From Neolewinella aurantiaca (GTDB lineage: Bacteria; Bacteroidota; Bacteroidia; Chitinophagales; Saprospiraceae), in the NCBI RefSeq assembly GCF_008014675.1, contig NZ_VOXD01000031.1, positions 1 to 64,000 of the forward strand: a stretch of 64,000 nucleotides of DNA, written 5' to 3'. The position numbers and the translations under genes are program-made. Below are positions 35,005 through 44,123 of the stretch, piece after piece. The notes beneath the pieces were generated by a model. The model worked only from the letters and a program-made list of their open reading frames with translations, made no database searches and was not told where the DNA came from. The number at the start of each line of letters is the position of its first letter. Positions within the stretch are counted from its first letter, which is position 1.

Positions 35005-36813
35005 ATGCAAAACTTCAAAGACCTCCATGTAAAGGCCGATTATGACATCGCAATCGTCGGTGCCGGCATCGCCGGCCTCTACACTGCTTACCGCCTGATT
35101 GAGAACGACGATTCGCTGAAGATCGCCATCTTCGAACGCCTGAACCGTACGGGAGGAAGGTTGGATTCCGACATCATCCGGCTCACCAACAACGGAGAAC
35201 TGGCCACCGGAAAGCAAAAGCAGGACGTAAACACGATCAAGGAAGAACAGGGTGGCATGCGCTTCAACGACAGCATGAAGGAACTGATGAACCTGATTCG
35301 TGAACTAAACCTCGAAAATCAGATCGTGCCCTTCCCGATGAAGAGTGAAGTGGAGCTGAACCCAGGGGCAGACCCCGTAAATACCAACCGCTTTTTCTTC
35401 AGAGGGCGCGGCTTTTCCGTAGCCGATGCCGCAGCAGGCAACAACACCATCTGGGGAGAATTGTACGACATCGAACAGGTGGAGAAAAACCTTGACCCCA
35501 ACCAGATCATCGCCAATGCTTTCAACCGAATTCTGAAGGCCAACGACTGGACCATGGGCGAGGAACTCTCGGCCGACCAGTGGACGGAAGTGCGGGAAAA
35601 GGTAGAATGGAAGGGCAAAACCCTCAACCGATGGCACATCTGGGGACTGTTGCGCGACATGGGCTACTCCGAAGAGTGCATCCGGATGCTGGCCGACACA
35701 ACGGGGTTCCCGGACACCTTCAAGGCTTTCACCAATGCCGGTGGCGCATTTCAGCTGCTGGCGGATTTCCCGAAAAATCCGGTCTACAACACTTTTATCG
35801 ACGGTTTCAGTACCCTGCCGGATGCCATCGTTGATAAGATCAGCGACCGGGTTTCCATTTTCCTGAGTACTAACCTGAACAGTCTGCACGAGGAAGAGCA
35901 CGGCTTTGAGCTTCGCCTGTCGGAGGCAGAGTTCGGCCAGAACGCCACGCCGTTCAGCAAGGAGACCAAGTCGGTTTGCGCGAAGCAAATTGTGATTGCC
36001 ACGGCGGTGAAGGGAATTCAGGATATCTTCTATAAATCTCCGGCTTTGTTCCGACATGCGGAGGCTCCGAAATTATGGGAGGCCATCAATGAAGTGGAAG
36101 GTGCAGAGCTGATGAAAATCAACCTTTACTTCAAGGAGGCCTGGTGGCTCAACGGAATGACGGGCCGCCCTGAAATTCAGTTCGGAGGCAATTTTACCAC
36201 CTTGCCCCTGAATGCGATCTATCCTTTCTACGCGATCGAAAGCCTCGAAACGGAGCAGGGAAAAGTGTCTTTGAAGAAGAGCCACTACGATCGTCCCGCG
36301 GCACTGACTTTGTACACCGATTTCAGTAAGAGCCAGTTCTGGGAAGGGTTGCAGAATATCACACCGTCCTTTTCCTCCGACTTGCAGACTCATTTTTCGG
36401 ATGCCAAAGTGCAGAAGATATTTCCGGCAACGCAGGCGGTGGTTGACGAAATGATGAAACAACTCGGCCTCTTGTTCGGTGCGACCAATTTGCCGGAGCC
36501 GATCATGACAAGCTACCGTGCCTGGAACGGCAAAGATGACTTCGAGTATGCTTATCACCAATGGAAACTCAACGCTGAAGACAGCAAGACAAGGGCTTAC
36601 CTGTCGAAACCGTACAAAGACCGCAACCTGTACTTCTGCAACGAGGCAATTTCTGATATGCAAGCCTGGGTAAACGGGTCTTTGCGCTCAGCAGACCTCG
36701 CGCTGGCCCACTTCAGGATCGAGCCTTTGCCCGACGAAGAGGTGGTGGCTCCTACGCTGAAAAGCATCCCGACGGAACAACGGCGGCAGGGCTTCGGCGG
36801 TGTATGGGGCTAA
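35005..36813 (+). CDS. FAD-dependent amine oxidase (L-amino-acid/monoamine oxidase family)
   Basis: 602 residues. The dinucleotide-binding motif YDIAIVGAGIAGLYTAYRL is at ~13-31 and the RTGGRLDSD motif shortly after, both typical of flavin amine oxidases. The C-terminal FAD-contact segment WVNGSLRSADLALAHF is near residue 560. Such enzymes oxidise amino acids or amines to imines and then keto acids with release of ammonia and H2O2. Without a signal peptide it is cytoplasmic. It follows the ThDP decarboxylase gene by 62 nt, suggesting a two-step amino acid -> keto acid -> aldehyde route; this link is inference. A tryptophan-2-monooxygenase-like activity is an alternative. Confidence 0.88.
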   Translation: MQNFKDLHVKADYDIAIVGAGIAGLYTAYRLIENDDSLKIAIFERLNRTGGRLDSDIIRLTNNGELATGKQKQDVNTIKEEQGGMRFNDSMKELMNLIRELNLENQIVPFPMKSEVELNPGADPVNTNRFFFRGRGFSVADAAAGNNTIWGELYDIEQVEKNLDPNQIIANAFNRILKANDWTMGEELSADQWTEVREKVEWKGKTLNRWHIWGLLRDMGYSEECIRMLADTTGFPDTFKAFTNAGGAFQLLADFPKNPVYNTFIDGFSTLPDAIVDKISDRVSIFLSTNLNSLHEEEHGFELRLSEAEFGQNATPFSKETKSVCAKQIVIATAVKGIQDIFYKSPALFRHAEAPKLWEAINEVEGAELMKINLYFKEAWWLNGMTGRPEIQFGGNFTTLPLNAIYPFYAIESLETEQGKVSLKKSHYDRPAALTLYTDFSKSQFWEGLQNITPSFSSDLQTHFSDAKVQKIFPATQAVVDEMMKQLGLLFGATNLPEPIMTSYRAWNGKDDFEYAYHQWKLNAEDSKTRAYLSKPYKDRNLYFCNEAISDMQAWVNGSLRSADLALAHFRIEPLPDEEVVAPTLKSIPTEQRRQGFGGVWG

Positions 36814-37221
36814 GTAGCATTGAAAAAAAGCAACAGGTTTCGGGCGCGGTCGCAGGTGCAATAAGCGTTGGGGCCGTCTTTCGGGCATCTGTGTTTGATC
36901 GGGTGAATGCGGTGATCGTCGTGTCCACACAGTGCGGGAAAGGGGCAGGACACGAGTTGGTCACCGGACATAGCGCGGAAACAATCATTATATGTTTAGC
37001 CAGGAGACTGTATATTTAGCTTTAGCAAAACACTTTCAGGCTTACTATTGTCCACACTTCCGCTCAGAAACAAACGGAGTTGCAGTTAAAGATCGAGTTG
37101 TCCTCGTAAAGTTGATCATTCACCGGACGCTGTTCAGGTTATCCTTTCGGTCTCATCTTTTCAGGGTTAGAACAAGGAAAAACCGGCGCGTTCATCTATT
37201 AGTCTTTCCAAACACAGTTTA
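36814..37221. other. Intergenic region before the PL7 gene
   Basis: It holds a dispersed repeat copy at 36842. The short open frames crossing it have no protein-like features. I see no clear -7 box or RNA structure for the alginate lyase gene. Confidence 0.4.
36842..36860 (-). repeat. Dispersed REP-like repeat, copy 7
   Basis: GGGCGCGGTCGCAGGTGCA begins 28 nt after the amine oxidase stop codon. Confidence 0.75.
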
Positions 37222-38289
37222 ATGAATTTTAAGGTTTCCCGAACACTGATCAAGTTGTTCCCGATCATTGCAGCAACGCTGTTAGCTATTACTATGAGCA
37301 ATTGCTCGAACTCTCCCGAGGTTACCGCTACAGATAGTTCAGAAACAAAGAAATACCCCAGCGACGTGCTTCCGTTCCTCGACGAATGGAAGATATTATT
37401 GGGGGATGGAACTAACGTGAAGGACCTCATCGGCTACGAGGAGAAAGATTTCTTCTACGCTGCCAATGACGGAGCGGACTGGGTTGTCTATAAAACGCCG
37501 AACTCCGGTACCACGTCGAAAAACTCCAGCAATACCCGGACAGAATTGCATCAGGTAGAAGAATGGCTGCCCAAAACCGGGGGTAAACTCACGGGAACCC
37601 TGAAGGTGATGCACGTCTCTACCTCCGGAGACGCAAGGGTAGCTGCTTCGTACTCAGTCGTAGTGGGGCAGATTCATGGTTCGGAAGGTCACGAGAACGA
37701 ACCGATTAAGATATTCTACAAGAAGTTTCCCGGCCATACCAAAGGTTCGGTCTTCTGGAATTACGAGATCAACACCGAAGGGGACGATAACTCGGGCCGG
37801 TGGGATTACTCCGAAGCGGTGTGGGGCTACGACATGTCGGTTGTGGGCGAAACCGCAAATACGTATCCGGAAGAACCTGCAGACGGAATAGCCTTGGGTG
37901 AGGAGTTCAGCTATGAGATAAACGTATTCGAAGGAGTCATGTACGTTTCTTTCTCGAGTAAGGGGCATCCTCCGGTGTCGTTCACCAAGAGCCTGATTGC
38001 TACGGATTTTGCTGAATACGCCGATATCCCCGAGCAGACCCAAAGGGTGTTCGTTCCGATTGGCCAGGATGGAACGGAGCGTGCGATGGCTTACGCCGGC
38101 GAGCTTCAGTATTTCAAGCAGGGGGCGTATAACCAAACCAACGGTAAGGCTCCGGAAACCAATATGATCTGGAGCACAGGAGCCGACATCTACGGAGGAG
38201 ACATCGAAAAGCAGTACGCCAACGGAAGTTATGCTGAAGTTTGGTTTAAAGACGCTACCGTCGGGCCGGGCACCCCGGTGAACAGATAA
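37222..38289 (+). CDS. Alginate lyase, polysaccharide lyase family 7
   Basis: A 355-residue secreted lipoprotein-like enzyme (signal segment FPIIAATLLAITMSNC, possible lipobox MSNC) that would cleave alginate by beta-elimination. The three PL7 signatures are present: RTELHQ (equivalent of R(S/T)ELR) near residue 96, VVVGQIHG (QIH) near 147, and LQYFKQGAYNQ (YFKxGxYxQ) near 292. The jelly-roll domain covers about residues 45-340. A downstream porin or TonB transporter is not present; the nearest alginate-related gene is the AlgE-type porin at 29271. The assignment to PL7 is firm; precise M/G specificity cannot be read (QIH suggests G or MG-acting enzymes). Confidence 0.92.
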   Translation: MNFKVSRTLIKLFPIIAATLLAITMSNCSNSPEVTATDSSETKKYPSDVLPFLDEWKILLGDGTNVKDLIGYEEKDFFYAANDGADWVVYKTPNSGTTSKNSSNTRTELHQVEEWLPKTGGKLTGTLKVMHVSTSGDARVAASYSVVVGQIHGSEGHENEPIKIFYKKFPGHTKGSVFWNYEINTEGDDNSGRWDYSEAVWGYDMSVVGETANTYPEEPADGIALGEEFSYEINVFEGVMYVSFSSKGHPPVSFTKSLIATDFAEYADIPEQTQRVFVPIGQDGTERAMAYAGELQYFKQGAYNQTNGKAPETNMIWSTGADIYGGDIEKQYANGSYAEVWFKDATVGPGTPVNR

Positions 38290-38322
38290 AACGGGCTTCA
38301 TTGCTCCTTTGTCCCTCCCCAC

Positions 38323-38342
38323 TGCACCTGCGTTCTGCGCCC
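38323..38342 (+). repeat. Dispersed REP-like repeat, copy 8
   Basis: TGCACCTGCGTTCTGCGCCC, with a one-base insertion, lies 34 nt after the alginate lyase stop. Confidence 0.7.
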
Positions 38343-38416
38343 GCAAAAGAATCAGGTGGTGTGCTACAAACCTAAACGGCAACCAACCGTTAGTAAGGCC
38401 AAAGCCGTTTATGCCC

Positions 38417-38809
38417 ATGCGTTCCCTCCTGTACCTTGCTATTATCTGCACTCTGATTGCCCTGCCGTTTGCCTGCGGCAAAACCGATCACCTTCAGGGG
38501 CGGAACCTGTACCTTCAGCATTGCGCGAGTTGCCATTTTGAAACGGGGGAGGGGCTGCGCCAGCTTATGCCACCCCTGGCCGGGTCGGATTACCTGGAAA
38601 AAAATCCGGGGATGGTGGTTCGGGGCATCCGTAAGGGAATGTCCGGAGAGATGGTCGTAAACGGAGTGACCTTTAACCACGAGATGCCCGGTAATAAGGA
38701 GCTTTCCGAATTCCAGATCGTCAACATCATGAACTACATCAATCAGGCCTGGGGGAACGACTTTGGGAAGATTACCGTGGAGGAGACCCGGAGATGGCTG
38801 GAAGAATAG
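38417..38809 (+). CDS. Small lipoprotein c-type cytochrome
   Basis: 130 residues from the ATG at 38417 (MRSLLYLAIICTLIALPFACGKTD); an adjacent in-frame ATG two codons upstream is an alternative. It has a lipobox (PFAC) and one haem site CASCH near residue 41, with a distal methionine in the HEMPGNKELSEFQIVNIMNYI segment. The predicted role is electron carriage in the periplasm, for example to peroxidases or oxidases. It is preceded by a dispersed repeat and followed by the 1364-residue T9SS protein gene. No partner is adjacent. Confidence 0.85.
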   Translation: MRSLLYLAIICTLIALPFACGKTDHLQGRNLYLQHCASCHFETGEGLRQLMPPLAGSDYLEKNPGMVVRGIRKGMSGEMVVNGVTFNHEMPGNKELSEFQIVNIMNYINQAWGNDFGKITVEETRRWLEE

Positions 38810-38935
38810 CGGCTGTGCGACGTGTGCGCATTACGTGAGCCCGGATAGTACCCGGAGCGGGTAAAATTCGTACTTTGGCCTCACCAAAGGCCGGGCTAAC
38901 CCCGTGCCATAACCTAAACCAGCGGCGGCTTACCT

Positions 38936-41900
38936 ATGAAGAACCGTTTACTCTTACTACTGATCTGTGCCCTTACCGGCCTGCCGAACCTATTTTCCCA
39001 GTCTACTTTCCTTATCAATGAAGGTAGCTCGACTGATTGTACCGGCCAACTTTTTGACACCGGTGGCCCCGACGGAAACTACGGCACAGACGAAAATAAC
39101 GTCTTTGTGATCTGCCCCGCCGGAGGCAGCGATTGTATTGAGTTTACCCTCGAATACTACGACTTCGACAATACTACCGGGGGAGACCGGCTCACGATCT
39201 ATGACGGCGATTTTAACAATGAAATTGCGGAAGAGATCGTCGTCCTGGGCGGTACTGCTAACAGCGGCGGAGAAGCCGACGGCGGCGTTTGCTTCCGCAC
39301 CTTTGCCACCAACGGTTGTCTCTCGGTCGCTTTCAACTCAGACGGTGATTCCGAAAGAGCTGGCTTCTCGGCCAGCTGGAACTGTGCCCCCGCAGATTGT
39401 GACGCGGCCCTGCCCATCGAGGTGGATACATCCGTTACTCTTGATGCCCTGACCGAGTCTATCCGCCGGCCGGGTACCGTTATTTCCAACATCACCCTTA
39501 ACTGCCCCTCCGGCCAATATGGCGTCTTTACCGGTGACGGTTCAGACCTCGGCATCCCCACTGGAATTCTATTAACCACCGGCTCCGCCGCCGCAGCGGT
39601 TGGACCCAACACCGGAGGAAGCCTTGGCTCAGACCAATTAGCACCTTTCGGCCCCGGAGATGCTGACCTCGATTCGCTTGGTACTTTACTCGGAGACTTC
39701 AATATCTCCCAGGATGCATGTGTACTGGAACTCGATGTTGTTGTGAATACCGATGAACTGGTCTTCGACTATGCTTTCGGGTCCGATGAATACCCGGAAT
39801 TTGTGGACAATCAGGTGAATGACATTTTCGCCTTCTTTATCAGTGGCCCCGGAATCGACGGCGTAGCAGAACTCAACGGACAGCAAAACATCGCCGTCCT
39901 CGATAACGAACAGCAGACTGTGGTCCAGATCGACAGTATCAACGACAATTCCAATAACCAGTATTACCGCAATAACCGCCTCGGCCAGAGTGTGGCTTAC
40001 GATGGTATTACCAGCGGATACCGTGGAGACCCCAAAACCTTGCGCGCACGCGCCAATGTGATCCCTTGTGAAACCTATCACCTCAAACTAGCCATCGCTG
40101 ACCGGGGCGACCACCTCTACGATTCAGGTGTATTCATCGGGGGGCTCGATGGTGGCTTGCCGGACATCGATATTACCATGACCGCAGGTATCGACTTCCT
40201 CGTCGAGGAATGCCTCAACGTCGAGGACTCTATCCGGATCACCTACAACAACCGCAAAGACGTTCCCCAGAGCTTCGAGCTGCAAACCGGCGGTTCGGCC
40301 GAAAGAAATGTGGACTATATTCTTCCCGGTTTGCCTGCAAACATCGTTTTCCCTCCGGGATTAAGCGTCCTCACTTTCCCCATCGTGATCATCGCCGACG
40401 GAACAGAGGAAGGGGAAGAAGAAATCACCTTCACCTTCGTGGCCGACTTCGGCTGTAATACCGACGTCGATGTAAGCGCTGTTTCCATACCACTACGCGA
40501 CCGGATCGATGTGGAACTCGTGGCTGAAAACAGTACTGGTCCTATTTACTTCTGTCCGGGATCCACTTTTGATCTGTCGGCTACTGGGGCCAGTTCCTAC
40601 ACTTGGTCCACTAATACCGGCGTCATCATTGCTACCGGAAACGTAACGTCCGTTACGCCGGAAGGCGACGGGCAGGTTACCCTGGTGGGCACGGTAGGTT
40701 TTTGTACCGACACCCTGGTGTTCGATCTGGTTGCAGTAGAAACCGAAGTGGAAATCACCAATCCCGATACCCTCATGATCTGCCGGGGAGATACTGTTCA
40801 GTTGATGCAAACCAATAACGTGGAAGATCAGGGCGTAAACTGGCTGACCACCTCAGGTTTTATCGACAGCCCCGATACGCCTAACCCTTTTGTAGTACCC
40901 AACTTCTCCCGCTTCTACACCGTAGAGGTTGGCCCCGGAGGCGGATGTAGCGCAAAGGATTCGATCTACATCGATGTCGATGTCTTCATTGTACCGGAAC
41001 TGATCAGTGACACCCTGCTTTGCCAGGGTTATCCCATCATGCTGGCCAGCGACAGCCTTCGTGTTACGGGTAATACCCTCTACGATTTCAGCCCCGGAGA
41101 CTTTCTTGCCGATTCAACCGATGTGAACGCGGTGTACGATCCTGCGGTATTCATCGACACTACCTTTACTCTGGTTTCTACTGCGGAGAATGGTGCTTGT
41201 TCGGACACCCAATCGGTTCGGGTAGAGCTTATCCGCAGTAACCTCGAGATTTTCGGCGGAGACACTATTTTCCGTTGTGTAGGGGACGAGGTGACCGTCA
41301 TCGAAGTTGGAGCAGATCCTTTTGCCGGCCTGGATGTCCGCTGGTTCCCAAGTACGGGTGTTATCGGGTCAACCACCGAATCTACGCTGCGCGTAGCTCC
41401 GCAAACCGAGGTGAAATACTACGTTGAAGCAATTGTGAACGGATGTTACCAGATCGATTCGGTCGTTGTGCGCACCGATTCTCTTCCGGCCAATACCGAC
41501 CTCACGCTTGACCCTCTGAAAGATCCGTTCTGTCAGGGAGACACCTTTTACATCCAGTCTCCGATCTATGATGTGGGAGACTTCCCGCTGATTACCCACG
41601 AATGGACGGTAGCTCCGGGCATCGCCAGCCCGCAGGAACTGTACAACGCAGTTGTTTTTGCGCAAGATTCTGCCCTCTTTACCCGCATCACCGAGAATGG
41701 TGCCTGTGGCCGTATCGACACCTTCCAGGTGAACGTGATCAAGCCTCCAATCCTGATTTTCGATCCTGCTGATCCTTCCGTTTGTCCGGGAACACCACTT
41801 CAGATCAACGTCAGCTTCGACCCTTCCGGCCCTAACGGAGAACTGGAATGGGAAGACCCGAACGGTACCCTCAGCTGCGATGATTGCCTTGATCCCGTAG

Positions 41901-43030
41901 CAACGGTAAACGAACCAACCTCTTACAACATTGAGGTCACCTCCGAAGGCTCTGATTGTACCATGCCTTCAATGTACGCTATTGACATTATCGTCGATCA
42001 GGAGCCCGTGCTGACCAACGAGACTACCGTGTGTACCGGAGATGCCCGCCGGGTAATTGTCGGTAACATTAACCCCGACTACACCTACCGCATCGTTGGC
42101 GGAGGAATTGATTCCTCTGACCCGGAAGTACTGGTCACCCCGCCGGCTGATAACACCACCTACGTCGTAACTACGATTGGTGAATGCGAGACCTTTACCG
42201 ACGAAGTAACTTTCCGCCTGCGCGATCAGTTCACGGTTTCTGCGTCCGGTCCTGAGGTTGTCTGTAAGGGCGACGATGTCACCCTCACCGCTCAGTTGAG
42301 CGACGATACCCAGGGTACTTTCGTCTGGACTGTCGACGGCGAAGAGATAGGTACCGGAATTCAAATTTCGGTTACACCCGAAATGGCTGCGACCTACGTC
42401 GTAACTTTCACCGGTGATGCCTGTGGAACCACTGCTACCGCTTCTACATCTGTGGATGTTGTTGCCGCAGATTTTGAACCAATCGTTATCGCTACTCTTG
42501 AAAACGGGGTTGAGGTAGATACTGTCTTCAGCGGAAATACGGTTACCCTCTCTGTTCTGGGCGTACCGGATGGCCTGGCTGTCAACTATGAGTGGAGCGG
42601 AAACCTGAATCCGGACATGGGTAATGGTGAAACGATTACCGTCATGGTTCCCGGTCCGAATGAAAACGCTCCCGATAACCTGCGCTACAACGTAACGGTT
42701 ACTACCCAGGAGGGCGGTTGTCCTTTCTTTGATGGTATTGTTACCAAAATTGAAGAATCAGACTACGAAATCCCCGAGTTGATCACGCCGAACGGAGATG
42801 ACGTAAACGATGAGTTCCGGGTCTACTACGGTGGACAGATCACTGACTTCAGTATGATCATATTCAACCGCTGGGGCCAGCAGATATACTCATCTTCTGA
42901 CGTTGATCAGGCCTGGGATGGTACTAAAAACGGTACGCCTCAGAACAGCGACATCTACCTCTACCTGGTCAAGTTCCGGATCAACGGAGCAGAAGTGAGT
43001 GAAGAAGGACAGTTCAGTCTCGTACGCTAA
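38936..43030 (+). CDS. Large T9SS-secreted adhesin-like protein, choice-of-anchor L plus CHU_C
   Basis: 1364 residues, signal peptide to about residue 22. Residues ~25-150 look like a CUB-type domain (CIEFTLEYYDFDNTTGGDRLTIYDG). A choice-of-anchor L domain follows (~165-400; ITLNCPSGQYGVFTGDGSDLG and FDYAFGSDEYPEFVDNQVNDIFAFFISGPG). A long array of Ig/PKD-like segments fills ~420-1260. The C-terminus is the gliding-motility-associated CHU_C (type B) sorting domain: ITPNGDDVNDEF and FNRWGQQIY with a final Ser-Leu-Val-Arg. It is secreted by T9SS and attached to the cell surface. Two perfect hairpins follow. Confidence 0.9.
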   Translation: MKNRLLLLLICALTGLPNLFSQSTFLINEGSSTDCTGQLFDTGGPDGNYGTDENNVFVICPAGGSDCIEFTLEYYDFDNTTGGDRLTIYDGDFNNEIAEEIVVLGGTANSGGEADGGVCFRTFATNGCLSVAFNSDGDSERAGFSASWNCAPADCDAALPIEVDTSVTLDALTESIRRPGTVISNITLNCPSGQYGVFTGDGSDLGIPTGILLTTGSAAAAVGPNTGGSLGSDQLAPFGPGDADLDSLGTLLGDFNISQDACVLELDVVVNTDELVFDYAFGSDEYPEFVDNQVNDIFAFFISGPGIDGVAELNGQQNIAVLDNEQQTVVQIDSINDNSNNQYYRNNRLGQSVAYDGITSGYRGDPKTLRARANVIPCETYHLKLAIADRGDHLYDSGVFIGGLDGGLPDIDITMTAGIDFLVEECLNVEDSIRITYNNRKDVPQSFELQTGGSAERNVDYILPGLPANIVFPPGLSVLTFPIVIIADGTEEGEEEITFTFVADFGCNTDVDVSAVSIPLRDRIDVELVAENSTGPIYFCPGSTFDLSATGASSYTWSTNTGVIIATGNVTSVTPEGDGQVTLVGTVGFCTDTLVFDLVAVETEVEITNPDTLMICRGDTVQLMQTNNVEDQGVNWLTTSGFIDSPDTPNPFVVPNFSRFYTVEVGPGGGCSAKDSIYIDVDVFIVPELISDTLLCQGYPIMLASDSLRVTGNTLYDFSPGDFLADSTDVNAVYDPAVFIDTTFTLVSTAENGACSDTQSVRVELIRSNLEIFGGDTIFRCVGDEVTVIEVGADPFAGLDVRWFPSTGVIGSTTESTLRVAPQTEVKYYVEAIVNGCYQIDSVVVRTDSLPANTDLTLDPLKDPFCQGDTFYIQSPIYDVGDFPLITHEWTVAPGIASPQELYNAVVFAQDSALFTRITENGACGRIDTFQVNVIKPPILIFDPADPSVCPGTPLQINVSFDPSGPNGELEWEDPNGTLSCDDCLDPVATVNEPTSYNIEVTSEGSDCTMPSMYAIDIIVDQEPVLTNETTVCTGDARRVIVGNINPDYTYRIVGGGIDSSDPEVLVTPPADNTTYVVTTIGECETFTDEVTFRLRDQFTVSASGPEVVCKGDDVTLTAQLSDDTQGTFVWTVDGEEIGTGIQISVTPEMAATYVVTFTGDACGTTATASTSVDVVAADFEPIVIATLENGVEVDTVFSGNTVTLSVLGVPDGLAVNYEWSGNLNPDMGNGETITVMVPGPNENAPDNLRYNVTVTTQEGGCPFFDGIVTKIEESDYEIPELITPNGDDVNDEFRVYYGGQITDFSMIIFNRWGQQIYSSSDVDQAWDGTKNGTPQNSDIYLYLVKFRINGAEVSEEGQFSLVR

Positions 43031-43041
43031 CACTAAAAACA

Positions 43042-43084
43042 GGTGCTGTATCCGAGTACTTTAAAGCGTAACGGATACAGCACC
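43042..43084 (+). terminator. Terminator after the 1364-residue protein gene
   Basis: Perfect 13-bp stem GGTGCTGTATCCG / CGGATACAGCACC, 12 nt after the stop, followed by ATTTAT. The short T-run makes it a moderate intrinsic terminator. Confidence 0.7.
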
Positions 43085-43088
43085 ATTT

Positions 43089-43137
43089 ATAGTTGCCTCG
43101 GTCGTCAAAAGTCAGCTGGGATGGCCGAGGCAACTAT
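43089..43137. repeat. Second hairpin, perfect 13-bp stem
   Basis: ATAGTTGCCTCGG pairs with CCGAGGCAACTAT across a 23-nt loop, four bases after the terminator hairpin. It may be a backup terminator or a separate element. Confidence 0.6.
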
Positions 43138-43148
43138 ATCAACGGTCA

Positions 43149-43167
43149 GGCGCGACCGCAGGTGCAA
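43149..43167 (-). repeat. Dispersed REP-like repeat, copy 9
   Basis: GGCGCGACCGCAGGTGCAA lies between the two convergent genes ending at 43030 and 43279. Confidence 0.75.
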
Positions 43168-43208
43168 TACAAGTTAAAGGCACCGTTGTAACATATCTGC
43201 TAAAACCA

Positions 43209-43246
43209 AAGCGGCCAGAACTCCAATCAAGGAGTTCTGGCCGCTT
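43209..43246 (-). terminator. Terminator of the carbonic anhydrase gene
   Basis: A perfect 16-bp stem AAGCGGCCAGAACTCC / GGAGTTCTGGCCGCTT with an AATCAA loop, ~33 nt beyond the carbonic anhydrase stop on the minus strand. Confidence 0.8.
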
Positions 43247-43278
43247 TCTGTTTCGACTTTTTTGTCTTGAGGTAGGGT

Positions 43279-43905
43279 TTAGTCAACCAGGGTGACTTTA
43301 CCTGAGGACACGTCGTACATCGCACCAACAATGATCAGTTTTCCTTCGTCAACCAATCCCTTGAGTACAGAACTGCGCTCAGGAATGGCCTTCACATTGA
43401 GGCGAACGTTCTCTTCGGCAACACGATCGACGAACTCCTTGTTCTTAGAGCTTCGGTCGGTGCCTGGTTCGGTCTTAACCGCGTCTACGGCAGGCTTGAT
43501 TTTATCGAGCATTTGGGTCAGGTGACCAAGTTCTGCGTTGTCGCAGGCGCCTTTCACGCCGCCACACGAAGTGTGGCCGAGGACCATAATAACCATCGAA
43601 CCCGCCAGCTTACAACCAAACTCCAGGCTGCCCAGAATGTCGTCGTTGATGAAGTTGCCGGCAATCCGGATACTGAACAGGTCGCCAACGCCCTGGTCGA
43701 AAACCAGTTCGGCGGGGACGCGGGAGTCGATGCAGCTGAGTACGCATGCGAAGGGATATTGCCCTTCAGCGGTAGCGTTGACCTGCTCGATGAAGTGACG
43801 TTCAGCAGGGCTTTGGCTCAGGAAGCGCTTATTGCCTTCCAGGAGAATGCGCAGTGCAGCTTCCGGGGTTAACTGAGCCTGAGTTTCCTTAGTTTGAGTA
43901 TGCAT
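43279..43905 (-). CDS. Beta-class carbonic anhydrase
   Basis: 208 residues; interconverts CO2 and bicarbonate in the cytoplasm. The zinc ligands are in CVLSCIDSRVPAE (Cys and the Asp-Arg dyad) near residue 60 and HTSCGGVKGACD (His-x2-Cys) near residue 112. Length and motif order match the beta class closely. It is a single gene with its own terminator and is convergent with the T9SS protein gene. Confidence 0.95.
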   Translation of the reverse strand: MHTQTKETQAQLTPEAALRILLEGNKRFLSQSPAERHFIEQVNATAEGQYPFACVLSCIDSRVPAELVFDQGVGDLFSIRIAGNFINDDILGSLEFGCKLAGSMVIMVLGHTSCGGVKGACDNAELGHLTQMLDKIKPAVDAVKTEPGTDRSSKNKEFVDRVAEENVRLNVKAIPERSSVLKGLVDEGKLIIVGAMYDVSSGKVTLVD

Positions 43906-44123
43906 TTCGAAGTTTGTTTTTAATTCTGGTTGAGTTGCTCCGAAAGGGTAGGGGAGCAGGGGTGATAGCAGGTTACGGCTTCATCAGCCGAAATGGGACT
44001 TGCTCAGCTGGCAGATACCTTTACTACCTTGCCTGATAGCTTTACTGTCATATCAGGGTAGACAAGGTTCTTACTCGGAAGGTTCACTGAAATTTGAAAA
44101 AAAGCTGCCGTAATCCTAAAAAG

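Noticed and set aside
36804-37222. Two short open frames between the amine oxidase and PL7 genes
   Set aside because: No start signal, no family features, and one reads through a dispersed repeat copy.
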